From Geminicoccaceae bacterium (GTDB taxonomy: Bacteria; Pseudomonadota; Alphaproteobacteria; Geminicoccales; Geminicoccaceae): DNA of 64,000 nucleotides. The position numbers and the translations under genes are program-made. The DNA lies in assembly GCA_028279345.1 (NCBI GenBank), contig JANQNY010000077.1, positions 124,001-188,000 of the forward strand. Direction: 5' to 3'. This document shows positions 36,063-45,902 of the stretch, one piece after another; within the stretch, counting starts at the first letter, position 1, and the number at the start of each line of letters is the position of its first letter. Below the pieces are notes generated by a model. That model did no database searches, was not told where the DNA came from, and saw nothing but the letters and a program-made list of their open reading frames with translations.

Positions 36063-37114
36063 CAGATCGCGAACGTCCGGTCGAAGCGCTCCACGAGCTC
36101 ACCGCGGACGGGCACGATCTTCGACCAGTCCACGGTCTGCAACGTCGCGACCTCCGCAGGCGTCGCCGGGGTGTAGGGCCTCGCCGCCTCCGGCACCTCG
36201 ACGCCCTCGACGGTGACGCCGAAATAGTAGGGCGCTGCCGCAGCGAAGGCCTGGTACTCCTGGCTGATGATGCCGTCCATCCACTCGTGCACGAGCTCCG
36301 GATGGCGCGTGCCGGTGATCTCGGACATCACCGAGACGATCGCTACCGGCCCCGGATCGGGCTTCACGAAGCGGATCGGGATACCCTTCTCCGCAGCGAC
36401 TGCGGCGTCGTTGTTCCAGACCGGCGCGATGCCGACCTCGCCGCGCTCCATCATCTGGGCGAGGATGCGCGGGCTGCGGCCGGCGATCGGGTCGAGCTCC
36501 TGGAGCTTTTGCCAGGCCGGCTCCAGGTCGTCCTCGCTGCCACCGAAGATCTTGGCGGTGACGGCGAGCGTCCCGAGACCGAGGTTCGACGAGGTTCGGC
36601 AGATGCCGACGAGGCCCGCGTACTCCCCGTTCCAGAGGTCGGCCCAGCTGGTCGGCGGCGTCTCAATCAGGTCCTCATTGTAGGCGAGACCGATGAGCGA
36701 GTAGGTGGCCGGCACACCGTAGCCCTGGGTCTTCTCGAGGAACGCCTCGTAGACGCTGCCCAGGTTGGTGAGCGTGTCGTCCTGGCGCGGCTGGATGTAG
36801 CCGTCGCGCATGGCGATGAGATGCGGCGGTTCGCCGTTTGGCATGGCGTCGTACGGGCTGTAGCCCTGCGCCGCCTTGATCTGCGCCACGATCTCCTGGC
36901 TCTCGCTCGGCACGAGCCTGACGCGCAGCCCCGGATGCTTGGCCTCCATCCGGTCGCCGAGCCAGCGGTGCGGCTCCTGAAGCGCGCCGCCGTAGGACAC
37001 TACCACCAGCTCGCGGTCCTGCGCGCGGATGATGTTCGGTCGAAACACGCCGGCAGCCGCACCGGCGGCGAGGGCGGTGCGGGTGAAGCCGCGCCGCGAT
37101 AAGCCCTTGGTCAT
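36062..37114 (-). CDS. ABC transporter substrate-binding protein, PotD-like, TAT-exported
   Basis: A 350-aa periplasmic binding protein. The N-terminus carries a twin-arginine signal (SRRGFTRTALAAGAAAG), and the mature part starts near AQDRELVVVSYGG. It belongs to the spermidine/putrescine/opine-type extracellular binding family. It lies between the two SIS genes and upstream of the other transporter parts. The tight packing argues that its ligand is the substrate of the kinases and SIS enzymes. Confidence 0.9.
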   Translation of the reverse strand: MTKGLSRRGFTRTALAAGAAAGVFRPNIIRAQDRELVVVSYGGALQEPHRWLGDRMEAKHPGLRVRLVPSESQEIVAQIKAAQGYSPYDAMPNGEPPHLIAMRDGYIQPRQDDTLTNLGSVYEAFLEKTQGYGVPATYSLIGLAYNEDLIETPPTSWADLWNGEYAGLVGICRTSSNLGLGTLAVTAKIFGGSEDDLEPAWQKLQELDPIAGRSPRILAQMMERGEVGIAPVWNNDAAVAAEKGIPIRFVKPDPGPVAIVSVMSEITGTRHPELVHEWMDGIISQEYQAFAAAAPYYFGVTVEGVEVPEAARPYTPATPAEVATLQTVDWSKIVPVRGELVERFDRTFAI

Positions 37115-37168
37115 GATTCCCTCCAGTACCTGTTTTGGTTCGCTCCCTGTGGGTGCCGTTAGTGCCGT

Positions 37169-38341
37169 CTAGGCCAGCCCGTCGCGCGTCTCGCGCAGGT
37201 GGCCGCCACGGATGAGTTCGTAGTCGTCGTCGCGCCGGAGCGGGATGTGCGGGCAGTCCCGCAACCGAGCCATATGCAGAACGAGGAGCTGTGGCGGCAG
37301 ATGGTAGAGCAGCGGCGTTATCGGTTCGCCATGGCCGGCGCCGACTGCAAGCACTGCCTCTGCGCCCGGAAAACCGCCGTCGTCCTCGGCGGCCACGACG
37401 ATGGCGCGCCCGCCGGCCCGGGCGATGCCAGCCGTGATCTCACGTGCGCGGTCGAGGGCGTTGCCGGGCGGTGCCAGGACCATCACAACCGATCGGCGCC
37501 CACGCTCGAGCGTCAGAAAGTATTCGAGGTGCGCCCATTCCTCGAGGTCCTGGGCGATACCGGCGAGCGGCAGCTGCTCGTAGTACTTCGCCGCAGCATA
37601 GCGCGCCGTCCCCTGGTTCGGGCCGGCACCGATCGTCCAGACGGTCTCGGCATCAACCAGCGTCGCGGCCAGCTCGGCGATCCGTGCCTCGAGCGCCTCG
37701 GCTACCGTGGCGTGGGCCGCGACGGCGTCGGCGATGCCCTGCCGCCAAGACGCTCGCTCCTCCGCGTGCATCCGCTCGCCGGCGAGGCTGAAGCCGAGTT
37801 CGAAGAGCGCGGTGAGCGCGGCGAGGTACTCGCTCATGTTCAACAGGCACCGACCCCAGCGCGCCGGCAGATCGTCGACCGCGCCGACCGGGCGGACCAG
37901 CGTGTGCGCTACCAGCGACGCCAGCGGGCCGTCGCCATTGCCGACGACGGCGAGGGTGGGGACGCCGGCATCGCGCGCCAGCAGCGCCGTCTCTCGGGTC
38001 CGCGTGGAGCTGCCGGAATTGGAGATCGCGACGACGAGGTCGTCCGACGCGAGCAATGGGCTCTCGTAGCGCGCAAGCTCGAGTGACGTCCGTGTTTCGA
38101 CCCGACGGCCGCTCCAGCGCCGTAGCGCCGGGGTTGCGGCCAGTGCAGCGAACAGACTGTCGCCGGAACCGCTCAAGAGGATGCGGCGCGCGCCGGCGAA
38201 CACGCCCGTCTCGCGCAGGGCTTCGAGCTGCGTGCGCAGATCGCCGGTGAGCGCTTCGAGCCGCAGGCTCACGCGGAGCGTCGCGGCAACGGCGGGAGCG
38301 AAGGTCTCAGGGTAATCGTTGCTGGCTCGGGTCACGGTCAT
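37169..38341 (-). CDS. SIS-domain sugar-phosphate protein 2 (GlmS/FrlB/AgaS-like)
   Basis: A 390-aa two-SIS-domain protein. It has LLSGSGDSLFAA in the first domain with the phosphate loop ISNSGSSTRTRE, and IGAGPNQGTARYAAAKYYEQ in the second. An EEWAH segment (DLEEWAHLEYF) matches EEFAH of SIS protein 1 in position. It is the first gene of the tight operon, with about 55 bp before the binding protein gene. As with SIS protein 1, a phosphosugar isomerase or deglycase role is inferred. Two different SIS proteins in one operon could form a heteromer or act on two intermediates. Confidence 0.82.
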   Translation of the reverse strand: MTVTRASNDYPETFAPAVAATLRVSLRLEALTGDLRTQLEALRETGVFAGARRILLSGSGDSLFAALAATPALRRWSGRRVETRTSLELARYESPLLASDDLVVAISNSGSSTRTRETALLARDAGVPTLAVVGNGDGPLASLVAHTLVRPVGAVDDLPARWGRCLLNMSEYLAALTALFELGFSLAGERMHAEERASWRQGIADAVAAHATVAEALEARIAELAATLVDAETVWTIGAGPNQGTARYAAAKYYEQLPLAGIAQDLEEWAHLEYFLTLERGRRSVVMVLAPPGNALDRAREITAGIARAGGRAIVVAAEDDGGFPGAEAVLAVGAGHGEPITPLLYHLPPQLLVLHMARLRDCPHIPLRRDDDYELIRGGHLRETRDGLA

Positions 38342-38636
38342 CGCTGTCGATCATGGCATCGCGGTAGCGTCGACGCGGGGGTCGACGAACATCGGCGCGG
38401 GCGCGCCGAAAGCGACGATCGTCAGCGTTTGCCGGTAGCGATCAGCGTGGCCACGAAGCCGCGCGCGGAGTGCGTGCGCCGCCCGTGGAACTTGCCGCGG
38501 CGCTTACGCACCTTCCGGCCCTGGAAGCTCGACGCGAACAACGGTGAACCCCTCTCGCGCGCCCTCGCATCACCAAACAAGCTCTCTATCGTTAACCCTC
38601 CGCCCGCGAGGTGACAACACCCGTCGCGCGATCGGA
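38342..38636. other. Intergenic region upstream of the SIS/transporter operon
   Basis: About 295 bp between two minus-strand genes. It likely holds the promoter for the operon starting at 38341. A short Arg/Lys-rich minus-strand frame ends at 38422 (GRKVRKRRGKFHGRRTH...), but it lacks a good start and ribosome site, and I do not call it. Confidence 0.4.
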
Positions 38637-40175
38637 TCAGACGCGCGAGCTCTGGCGGTAGAAGGGCTCGTACTCGGCGGGGTCGACGTAGCGATCGTAG
38701 AACGCGACGACGTGGGGCAGCAGCGCATCGGCGAGCTTGCGCCGTTGAACCTCGTCGTCGGCAAGGGCCTTGTCGAGGTCCGCCCGCAGCGCCTCGAGCG
38801 CCGCCGCCCGGTCGACCTTCGTGAAGCGGCCATCGGCGTAGACTATCTCGCCCGCGCACATCACGAGGTCGACGCCGTCGCTCTTCGCGCGATGCAGCAC
38901 CGCGTCGACAACGGGCACGGCGCTGTCGAGATAGGGATAGGCCAGCTTGTCGAAGTCGATAAGGCAGAGATCGGCGGCCTTCCCCACCTCGAGCGTGCCG
39001 ATCTGCGACCCGTAGGGGGTCGTCGCGGCACCGCCCGATGTGGCCATGCGCAGCACCTGCGCCTTCGTCGGCACCTCGTCGCCCATGCCGGGTGTGCGGT
39101 GCGCGTTCAAGACCAAGCGCATTTCCTGCAGCATGTCGCGGTCGTCGTTGATGCCGGCCTCGTCCATGCCGATGGCGACGTTGACGCCGTGCCGCTCCCA
39201 GACGTTGAGCGCGCCGACGCCCGAGCGCAGGCGGAAGTTGGAGCTGCAATTGTGGCAGATGTGGGTGCCGCTCGCCGCCACCCGCTCGATGTCGCGCTCG
39301 CTGAGCCACACGCCGTGGCCGAGCGTCATGCGCGGGCCGAGGAGACCGAAGCGGTCGATGTAATCGACCGCAGAGCAGCCGCCGCGCTGGTGTGCGTAGG
39401 CCTTCTGGTAGGCCGTCTCGAGCAGATGCATGTGCAGCGGCACGTCGAACCGCTCCGATGCCTCCGCCAATCGCTCGAGCGCACGATCGGAGCACCAGTG
39501 CAGGTTCGCCGGCGCCAGCTGGATCTTGGTCCGCTCCGCATTGTGATGCCGGCCGTGCAAGGTCTCGAACAGCGAGAAGAAGTCCTCGGTGTCGAGCTGG
39601 AAGCGCGCGAAGTGCGCCCGCATCGGCCCTTGTAGCTCGGGCGGCAGCGATTGCACGAAAGCGCCGTCGTCCGTGTAGACGAGGCGGTTCTGGTCACGTA
39701 CCGCGAAGGAGTACGAGACCCGCATGCCGATGTCCTGATAGGCACGCAGGATCTCTTGGGCGCCCGCTTCCACGTCGCCGACCTTGCCAGGCAGCCAGCC
39801 GTGCAAGTGCTGCACGGTCGTCACCCCCGACGCCAGCATCTCGAAGGCCGAGTAGAGCGTGTCGAGGTAGAGGTCGACGCGGCGGCAGACGAGCCGGGTG
39901 ACGAACCAGAGCTCGAGCGGCATGTCCGGCGAGCCGAGCTGCACCGGCGTCAGCCCGACGTGGTGGTGGCCGTTGACGAAGCCGGGCAGCACCACCTGGC
40001 GGCCATTGCCGATCACCGCCGCATCGGGGTGGGCGGCGGCAAGCTCGGCGTAGCTACCGATGGCGCGGATCACCCCGTCCTTCTGCAGGATCGCGGCATC
40101 GTCGTGCTGCTCGACCCGATGCCGGTCGCGCACCTTGGCGATGATGTGCCGGCCGCGGATCAGGCTCTTGGTCAC
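38637..40175 (-). CDS. Amidohydrolase (ATZ/TRZ, 8-oxoguanine deaminase-like)
   Basis: A 512-aa amidohydrolase with intact metal ligands: NGHHHVGL, HMHLLET, LGHGVW and IGMDEA. I start it at GTG 40175 (VTKSLIRGRH), with GGAGCAACGAAG upstream. It is longer than usual because of inserts after the first strand and a long C-terminal helical tail (RADLDKALADDEVQRRK...). It follows the PuuE-like gene by 22 bp. The combination points to breakdown of an N-heterocycle or ureide, possibly the amine part of the compound handled by the kinase/SIS operon. Confidence 0.85.
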   Translation of the reverse strand: MTKSLIRGRHIIAKVRDRHRVEQHDDAAILQKDGVIRAIGSYAELAAAHPDAAVIGNGRQVVLPGFVNGHHHVGLTPVQLGSPDMPLELWFVTRLVCRRVDLYLDTLYSAFEMLASGVTTVQHLHGWLPGKVGDVEAGAQEILRAYQDIGMRVSYSFAVRDQNRLVYTDDGAFVQSLPPELQGPMRAHFARFQLDTEDFFSLFETLHGRHHNAERTKIQLAPANLHWCSDRALERLAEASERFDVPLHMHLLETAYQKAYAHQRGGCSAVDYIDRFGLLGPRMTLGHGVWLSERDIERVAASGTHICHNCSSNFRLRSGVGALNVWERHGVNVAIGMDEAGINDDRDMLQEMRLVLNAHRTPGMGDEVPTKAQVLRMATSGGAATTPYGSQIGTLEVGKAADLCLIDFDKLAYPYLDSAVPVVDAVLHRAKSDGVDLVMCAGEIVYADGRFTKVDRAAALEALRADLDKALADDEVQRRKLADALLPHVVAFYDRYVDPAEYEPFYRQSSRV

Positions 40176-40197
40176 GGCTTCGTTGCTCCGGTTTCGG

Positions 40198-41145
40198 TCA
40201 TTCGGCGGCCGGGACGAAGGGCGGCAGACCCATGCACCAGCGCCAATGCTGCGCGATCTCGGCCCGTGTCGCGAACCAGACATCGCGCTTGGCGGTCATG
40301 GTCTCGAGCAGGGCCGCGAGCGCGCCGATTCGGCCGGGGCGGCCGATGATGCGCAGGTGGAGCCCGATCGACATCATCTTCGGCGCCCGCGCGCCCTCGG
40401 CGTAGAGCCATTCGAAGGCATCGGTGCAGTAGCGCTGGAAGTCCGCGCCGAGCGTGAAGCCGAGATTGCGAAAAAAGCGCATGTCGTTGGTGTCGAACGC
40501 ATAGGGCAAGACGACGTGCGACCGCCCCCCCACCTCGAGGACGTAGGGCAGATCGTCGTTGTAGGCGTCGCTGTCGTAGAGAAAGCCGCCATCCTCGACG
40601 AGCAGCCGGCGCGTGTTGGCCGACGAGGCCGAGCGGGTGTGCCAGCCCACGGGCCGGCGCCCGGCGGCGCTGCGGATCGCCGCGACCGTGCGGGCGATGA
40701 CCGCTCGTTCATCGGCCTCAACCATCTGGGCGTGGCGTTCCCAGCGATAGGAGTGCGCGCTGACCTCATGGCCGCGGGCGACGATATCGGCGGCCAGCCA
40801 GGACGAGCGCTCGAGGGCGCGCGCGGATGCGCTGAAGGTGGCCCTCACGCCGAAGCGGTCGAGCAGGTCGGCGATCCGCCAGTAGCCCGCGCGCGTGCCG
40901 TACTCGAAGTGGCTCTCCATCAGCAGATCGGGGCCGCCCTCGATCGCCTCGGTGACCTCGTGGGCGGCCTCGTTGGCCTCGTCGCCGTCGCCGAGGCTCA
41001 GTTCGGCGCCTTCCTCGACGTTGACGACGAGCGAGACGGCCAGACGCGCCCCGCCCGGCCATTGCGGATCGGGCGGCGTTGCCCCGTAGCCGTGGAAGTC
41101 GCGGTCCATGAGGCCGAAGCCGCGGGGCCGTTGCCCGTCCGCCAT
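40198..41145 (-). CDS. Polysaccharide deacetylase family, PuuE/allantoinase-like
   Basis: A 315-aa NodB-fold protein of the PuuE (metal-independent allantoinase) branch. Typical features are the N-terminal GYGATPPDPQWPGGARLAVS block, VNVEEGAE in place of the Asp-Asp of true deacetylases, the SAHSYRWERH motif, and GWHTRSASSANTRRLL. PuuE enzymes hydrolyse allantoin or related ureides. It forms an operon with the amidohydrolase at 38637-40175 and is divergent from the second racemase-like gene (214 bp apart), so ureide or hydantoin metabolism is plausible. Confidence 0.82.
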   Translation of the reverse strand: MADGQRPRGFGLMDRDFHGYGATPPDPQWPGGARLAVSLVVNVEEGAELSLGDGDEANEAAHEVTEAIEGGPDLLMESHFEYGTRAGYWRIADLLDRFGVRATFSASARALERSSWLAADIVARGHEVSAHSYRWERHAQMVEADERAVIARTVAAIRSAAGRRPVGWHTRSASSANTRRLLVEDGGFLYDSDAYNDDLPYVLEVGGRSHVVLPYAFDTNDMRFFRNLGFTLGADFQRYCTDAFEWLYAEGARAPKMMSIGLHLRIIGRPGRIGALAALLETMTAKRDVWFATRAEIAQHWRWCMGLPPFVPAAE

Positions 41146-41359
41146 CGCTCACGTGTCTCCCTGGGGTGTGGCTGTCTCGATCGGGCTGCGACGGCCCGCA
41201 CGGCGCACGCGCTGGCGACGCGAGGCCGGATCCTGGATTAGGACAGCGCGGAACGGGGTGGCAAGCTCGTGCGGTTGCCGCGGCAGGACGTCATGATCAC
41301 GCTCTGGCGCAGAGGTCCGGCAGCCATCCCGGTCTGCAGATCACGACGACGAGGACCGC

Positions 41360-41992
41360 ATGCGCCGCATTCTCCTCCTCAACCCCAACACCACCCTGGC
41401 CTACACCGAGATGATGGTGCGCGCCGCGCGCGCCGTCGCGCCGCCCGGCACGACCGTCGACGGCGCTACCGTGGCGCAGGGCGTCCCGCTCATCCGCAAC
41501 GCACACGACTTCGAGGCCGCGGCAGCGGCGGTCGCCGCCTTCGCCGAGCGCGTGCCAGCGGGCATCGACGGCCTGATCGTCGCGGCGTTCGCCGACCCGG
41601 GGCTCGAGGTGTTGCGGGACCGTCTGGCGATACCGGCCGTCGGCATCGCCGAGGCGTCGATCGGAGAGACAGGGGATCGCCGCTTCGCGGTCGCCACCAC
41701 CCTGCCGGACCTCGATGCGATCATCCGTCGCCGCGTGGCGGCCTGCAGCGCCCTAAAGCGTCTCGTGAGCATCCGCACGCCCGCCGGTGATGGTGCCGCG
41801 CTCATGCGCGATCCGGCTGCCCTGACCGCGGCGCTCGCCGCGACGGTGCATGCGTGCATCGCCGACGGCGCGGAAGCGGTGATCATCGGCGGTGGCCCGC
41901 TCGCCGACGCCGCCGCGGCGCTGCGGGAACGCGCGGCTGTACCGATCATTGCCCCCATCCCGGCCGCCGTGAACGCGTTGGCGGCCCGCTAA
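41360..41992 (+). CDS. Asp/Glu/hydantoin racemase family protein, second copy, no catalytic cysteines
   Basis: A 210-aa member of the Asp/Glu/hydantoin racemase family. It begins RRILLLNPNTTLAYTEMM and has the loops VAAFADPGL and IIGGGPLADA. As in the copy at 29515, both loop cysteines of two-base racemases are missing. The ATG at 41360 has a GAGGA site. It is divergent from the PuuE-like gene. It is shorter than the first copy (210 against 253 aa) and diverged from it, so they are not a recent duplication. Confidence 0.78.
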   Translation: MRRILLLNPNTTLAYTEMMVRAARAVAPPGTTVDGATVAQGVPLIRNAHDFEAAAAAVAAFAERVPAGIDGLIVAAFADPGLEVLRDRLAIPAVGIAEASIGETGDRRFAVATTLPDLDAIIRRRVAACSALKRLVSIRTPAGDGAALMRDPAALTAALAATVHACIADGAEAVIIGGGPLADAAAALRERAAVPIIAPIPAAVNALAAR

Positions 41993-42573
41993 GACCGTCC
42001 GCCGCTACCGACAGTTCGCCGCCTGCGCAATTGGTTGGCCGGCACCGGGAACGTTTTCGGCATCACTACCTATGGGGGAGGCGCGCCCGCCGATCCAGTA
42101 CCTAATCGTCATCAGCAATTGCGCGCACGGCGACCACTCGCGATTGGACGACGTACGTCGTACTGGCAGCAGTCAAGGGACCCCAAGCGCAGCGTCAACC
42201 CGTGACATCGCAACGTCTCTATTTGGCGAGTTTGACCAAAGCCGCGGCCTCTCGGTCCCACAGTCGCGGTGTTGGCGTCACGCGTCGGCTAACTGTGGGT
42301 TTGAGACGAAACAGTTGAGAATGGGCACGTCGGCTATCTGCACCTTGCCGACCTGACCGTTGAAGGCTGCAATTTCTCTTTGAGGCCGATTTCGCCCATG
42401 TGGATAGACTCGGCCTTCGCAAGCTCGCAGCGCTAAACCGGCGGCGACGTTGGCCGGCGTCGGCGGTCGGTCCGCTCCCGACAGCAGAGACTGCTGGAGC
42501 AGTAACGAAGGGGGTCACCTATAGGCGCCTTGACCTCGTAGCTGACGCGGCGCGGCCGACCGCAGCCTACGCC
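41993..42573. other. Intergenic region at a boundary between loci, no gene seen
   Basis: About 580 bp, with somewhat lower GC content by eye than its neighbours and no open frame with recognisable product. Together with the recombinase remnant that follows, it forms a gene-poor 1.1-kb strip between the ureide/kinase locus and the mycofactocin locus. Confidence 0.5.
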
Positions 42574-43030
42574 TCAGAATTGAAGAGCAAGTATCGTTGG
42601 TATCGCGCCCCCGCACCCACCGATGCTCGCCATTCCAACGAAGCGCCCGAGCCCGCCGCCCGCCGCTCGGGGGCGCTTCGCCTCCGCACCCAGCGCCAGA
42701 ATCGCCGCTAGCTCGCCCTTAGACTCGATCACCAGTTCGCCATTCTGTGGCACAAGCCGGATGCCCGCCACGAGCCCACGAAGCAGAGCGGCCGCTTCCG
42801 TGCGCAGGCCCTCGTCGTTCAGTGCGGTCGTCAAGTCCGCGACCTTGCGCCGGTCCAACTCGCCGAGGCCCGGATGCAGGAGCGGTGTCTCGTCGAGCGG
42901 CTCCGGTGCGTGTTCGTCCGCTTCGTTCCGACGTGTGTCGAGCGCCGTCAGTTCGTCGCGCATCTCCAGGCCTCTTCGATCCACGGCTTCGAGTTTCTCG
43001 ATGCAGAGATCCCCTGGACTCCAGTCAGTT
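42574..43030 (-). pseudogene. C-terminal remnant of a large serine recombinase
   Basis: The minus-strand frame ending at 42574 matches the C-terminal part of Pin-like serine recombinases: an Arg/Glu-rich coiled segment (IEKLEAVDRRGLEMRDELTA), then LHPGLGELDRRKVADL, EAAALLRGLVAGIRLVP and GELAAILALGAEAKRPR. In intact recombinases this follows the catalytic resolvase domain and zinc-ribbon domain. Those domains are absent here: the upstream sequence contains no resolvase motif and meets the DUF779 gene end at 43108. The first in-frame start is a GTG at 42984, but similarity seems to extend to about 43030. It is a fragment of a mobile element or integrase. Confidence 0.7.
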
Positions 43031-43107
43031 AGCCCCAGCCAACGGTAGGAAGATGATCGCCTTCATGCACCGAAGCGGATCATGGTCCCGTCCATCGGGA
43101 CCCGCCG

Positions 43108-43467
43108 CTAGTTGGCTGCCTGGACCGAGCACACCTCGGAACGCGTGACGAACCGCTGCCCGGTGGCGTTGTCGAGCGAGAACATCCCGCCATTGCCAGG
43201 CACGACGTCGATGATCAGATGCGTATGCGCCCACCGCTGCGCCTGATCGCGGTTCATCCAGAAGGGCAGGCCGCCGATCTCACCCAACTCCACGTCGTTC
43301 GCACCGAGCGGAAACTCCGCGGCAAGCAGGCACATCGGCGCGCTGCCGTCGCAGCATCCGCCCGATTGATGGAAGATCAGCGCCGGCCCGTGCCGCGCCT
43401 TGATGTCGGCGATCAGCGCCAGTGCGCGCTCAGTAGCTTCTACGGTGGGTTGTGTGTTGCCGACCAT
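43108..43467 (-). CDS. DUF779 protein, aldehyde dehydrogenase partner
   Basis: A 119-aa DUF779 protein. The hallmark is the cysteine cluster SGGCCDGSAPMC with HTHLIIDVVPG further on. DUF779 genes commonly accompany acetaldehyde/aliphatic aldehyde dehydrogenases of the ExaC/AcoD type, and that is the case here: the ALDH gene lies 174 bp upstream in the same direction. The biochemical role is not established; the cysteine/histidine pattern suggests metal or redox function. It starts at an ATG at 43467 (MVGNTQPT). Confidence 0.85.
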   Translation of the reverse strand: MVGNTQPTVEATERALALIADIKARHGPALIFHQSGGCCDGSAPMCLLAAEFPLGANDVELGEIGGLPFWMNRDQAQRWAHTHLIIDVVPGNGGMFSLDNATGQRFVTRSEVCSVQAAN

Positions 43468-43521
43468 GCGAACGGATCCAGCCTAACGGTTCATGGGTTC
43501 AGCGCGCCCGGCGCGGATCAA

Positions 43522-43550
43522 GGCTGGGGTGGGCGAGCGCCACCCCAGCC
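43522..43550 (-). terminator. Strong hairpin after the aldehyde dehydrogenase gene
   Basis: A perfect 11-bp stem GGCTGGGGTGG / CCACCCCAGCC with a 7-base loop. It lies 90 bp downstream of the ALDH stop and before DUF779. There is no T-run in the minus-strand direction, so it may be a partial terminator or 3'-stabilising hairpin that lowers DUF779 expression relative to ALDH. Confidence 0.5.
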
Positions 43551-43641
43551 CTGACGATCTCCACCGGCAGGGGAATACCGATCAAGCAGAGGCGCCTCCG
43601 CACGCTTCGGCCTTCCCCTTCAGGGTTCCGCTCGGTTGGCC

Positions 43642-45189
<1,548 letters not shown>

Positions 45190-45280
45190 CGCAGTATCCC
45201 TTGAAGCACCGGGCACACGACGAGAACGATGCCCGTCCGCCTCGCTATTGGTTATGCCTCACCAACGTCGGGCGTTAGTT

Positions 45281-45290
45281 GTGCATGCAC
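45281..45290. promoter_or_regulatory. Palindrome GTGCATGCAC in the ALDH/DUF4242 divergent region
   Basis: A perfect 10-bp palindrome about 90 bp upstream of the ALDH start, in a 393-bp gene-free region (45190-45582) that must contain the divergent promoters. It is short, so an operator role is only a possibility. I saw no clear sigma-54 element in the region. Confidence 0.25.
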
Positions 45291-45582
45291 GTGCGAGCAA
45301 GTGTACGAAAGTGGTATTTCCAGTTCCAGGATGTCAAATGCGGTGGGCCATGGTGCCGGCCCTTCAGCCGTTGGGAAAACCACTTGCCTCCAAAACCGCC
45401 AACTCGCATGCTCAAGCTTCAGGGAGGCCTATCGGGTGGAGATGCCCGACCGCGGCGGAATGAAGCGGGGTGTGATCGCCCGCTCAGAGAAGGATCGGCA
45501 TCAGCGAGAGATGCGGGGCCGGCGTGGTGCGAGAGGCCGGCAGGCGCCCTGAAGCAGTAACCGAACAGGAGAAAGCGAGGAC

Positions 45583-45858
45583 ATGCGTAGGTTCATGATC
45601 GAACGCGATCTGCCCGCCGTCGGCAGCCTGGAGCGCGAAGAACTGCGTGCCGCCGCCGCCAAGTCCAACGAGGCGTTGGCCCAGCTCGCGCCCGCGGTGC
45701 AATGGGTTGAGTCGTACGTGGCCGATGACAAGACGTTCTGCGTCTATCTCGCCACCGACGAGGACGTGATCCGCCAGCATGCGGAGATCAGCGGGTTCCC
45801 GGCCAATCGCATTACGGAAATCCGGCGTTCGATCGACCCGTCGACCGCATCGGCCTGA
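45583..45858 (+). CDS. DUF4242 domain protein
   Basis: A 91-aa DUF4242 protein (ferredoxin-like fold family). It begins MRRFMIERDLPAVGSL and contains the typical SYVADDKTFCVYLATDEDVIRQHAE and FPANRITEIRR segments. It has a GGAGAAAGCGAGG site. The function is not established. It is convergent with mftB (44-bp gap) and divergent from the ALDH gene. Its presence inside the alcohol/aldehyde locus suggests a small-molecule or metal-binding accessory role. Confidence 0.82.
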   Translation: MRRFMIERDLPAVGSLEREELRAAAAKSNEALAQLAPAVQWVESYVADDKTFCVYLATDEDVIRQHAEISGFPANRITEIRRSIDPSTASA

Positions 45859-45902
45859 GGGACCGCCTCCGTCAGTGCCGGCAACCCGCGACGAGGGGCC
45901 GA

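Noticed and set aside
34533..36176. Long plus-strand frame across the kinase 2/SIS 1 genes
   Set aside because: Arg-rich low-complexity translation with no family motif; the minus-strand genes have intact PfkB and SIS signatures.
38422..38580. Small Arg/Lys-rich peptide (ribosomal-protein-like look) in the 38.4-kb gap
   Set aside because: No good start or ribosome site and no confident family match; the basic character can arise from GC-rich non-coding DNA.
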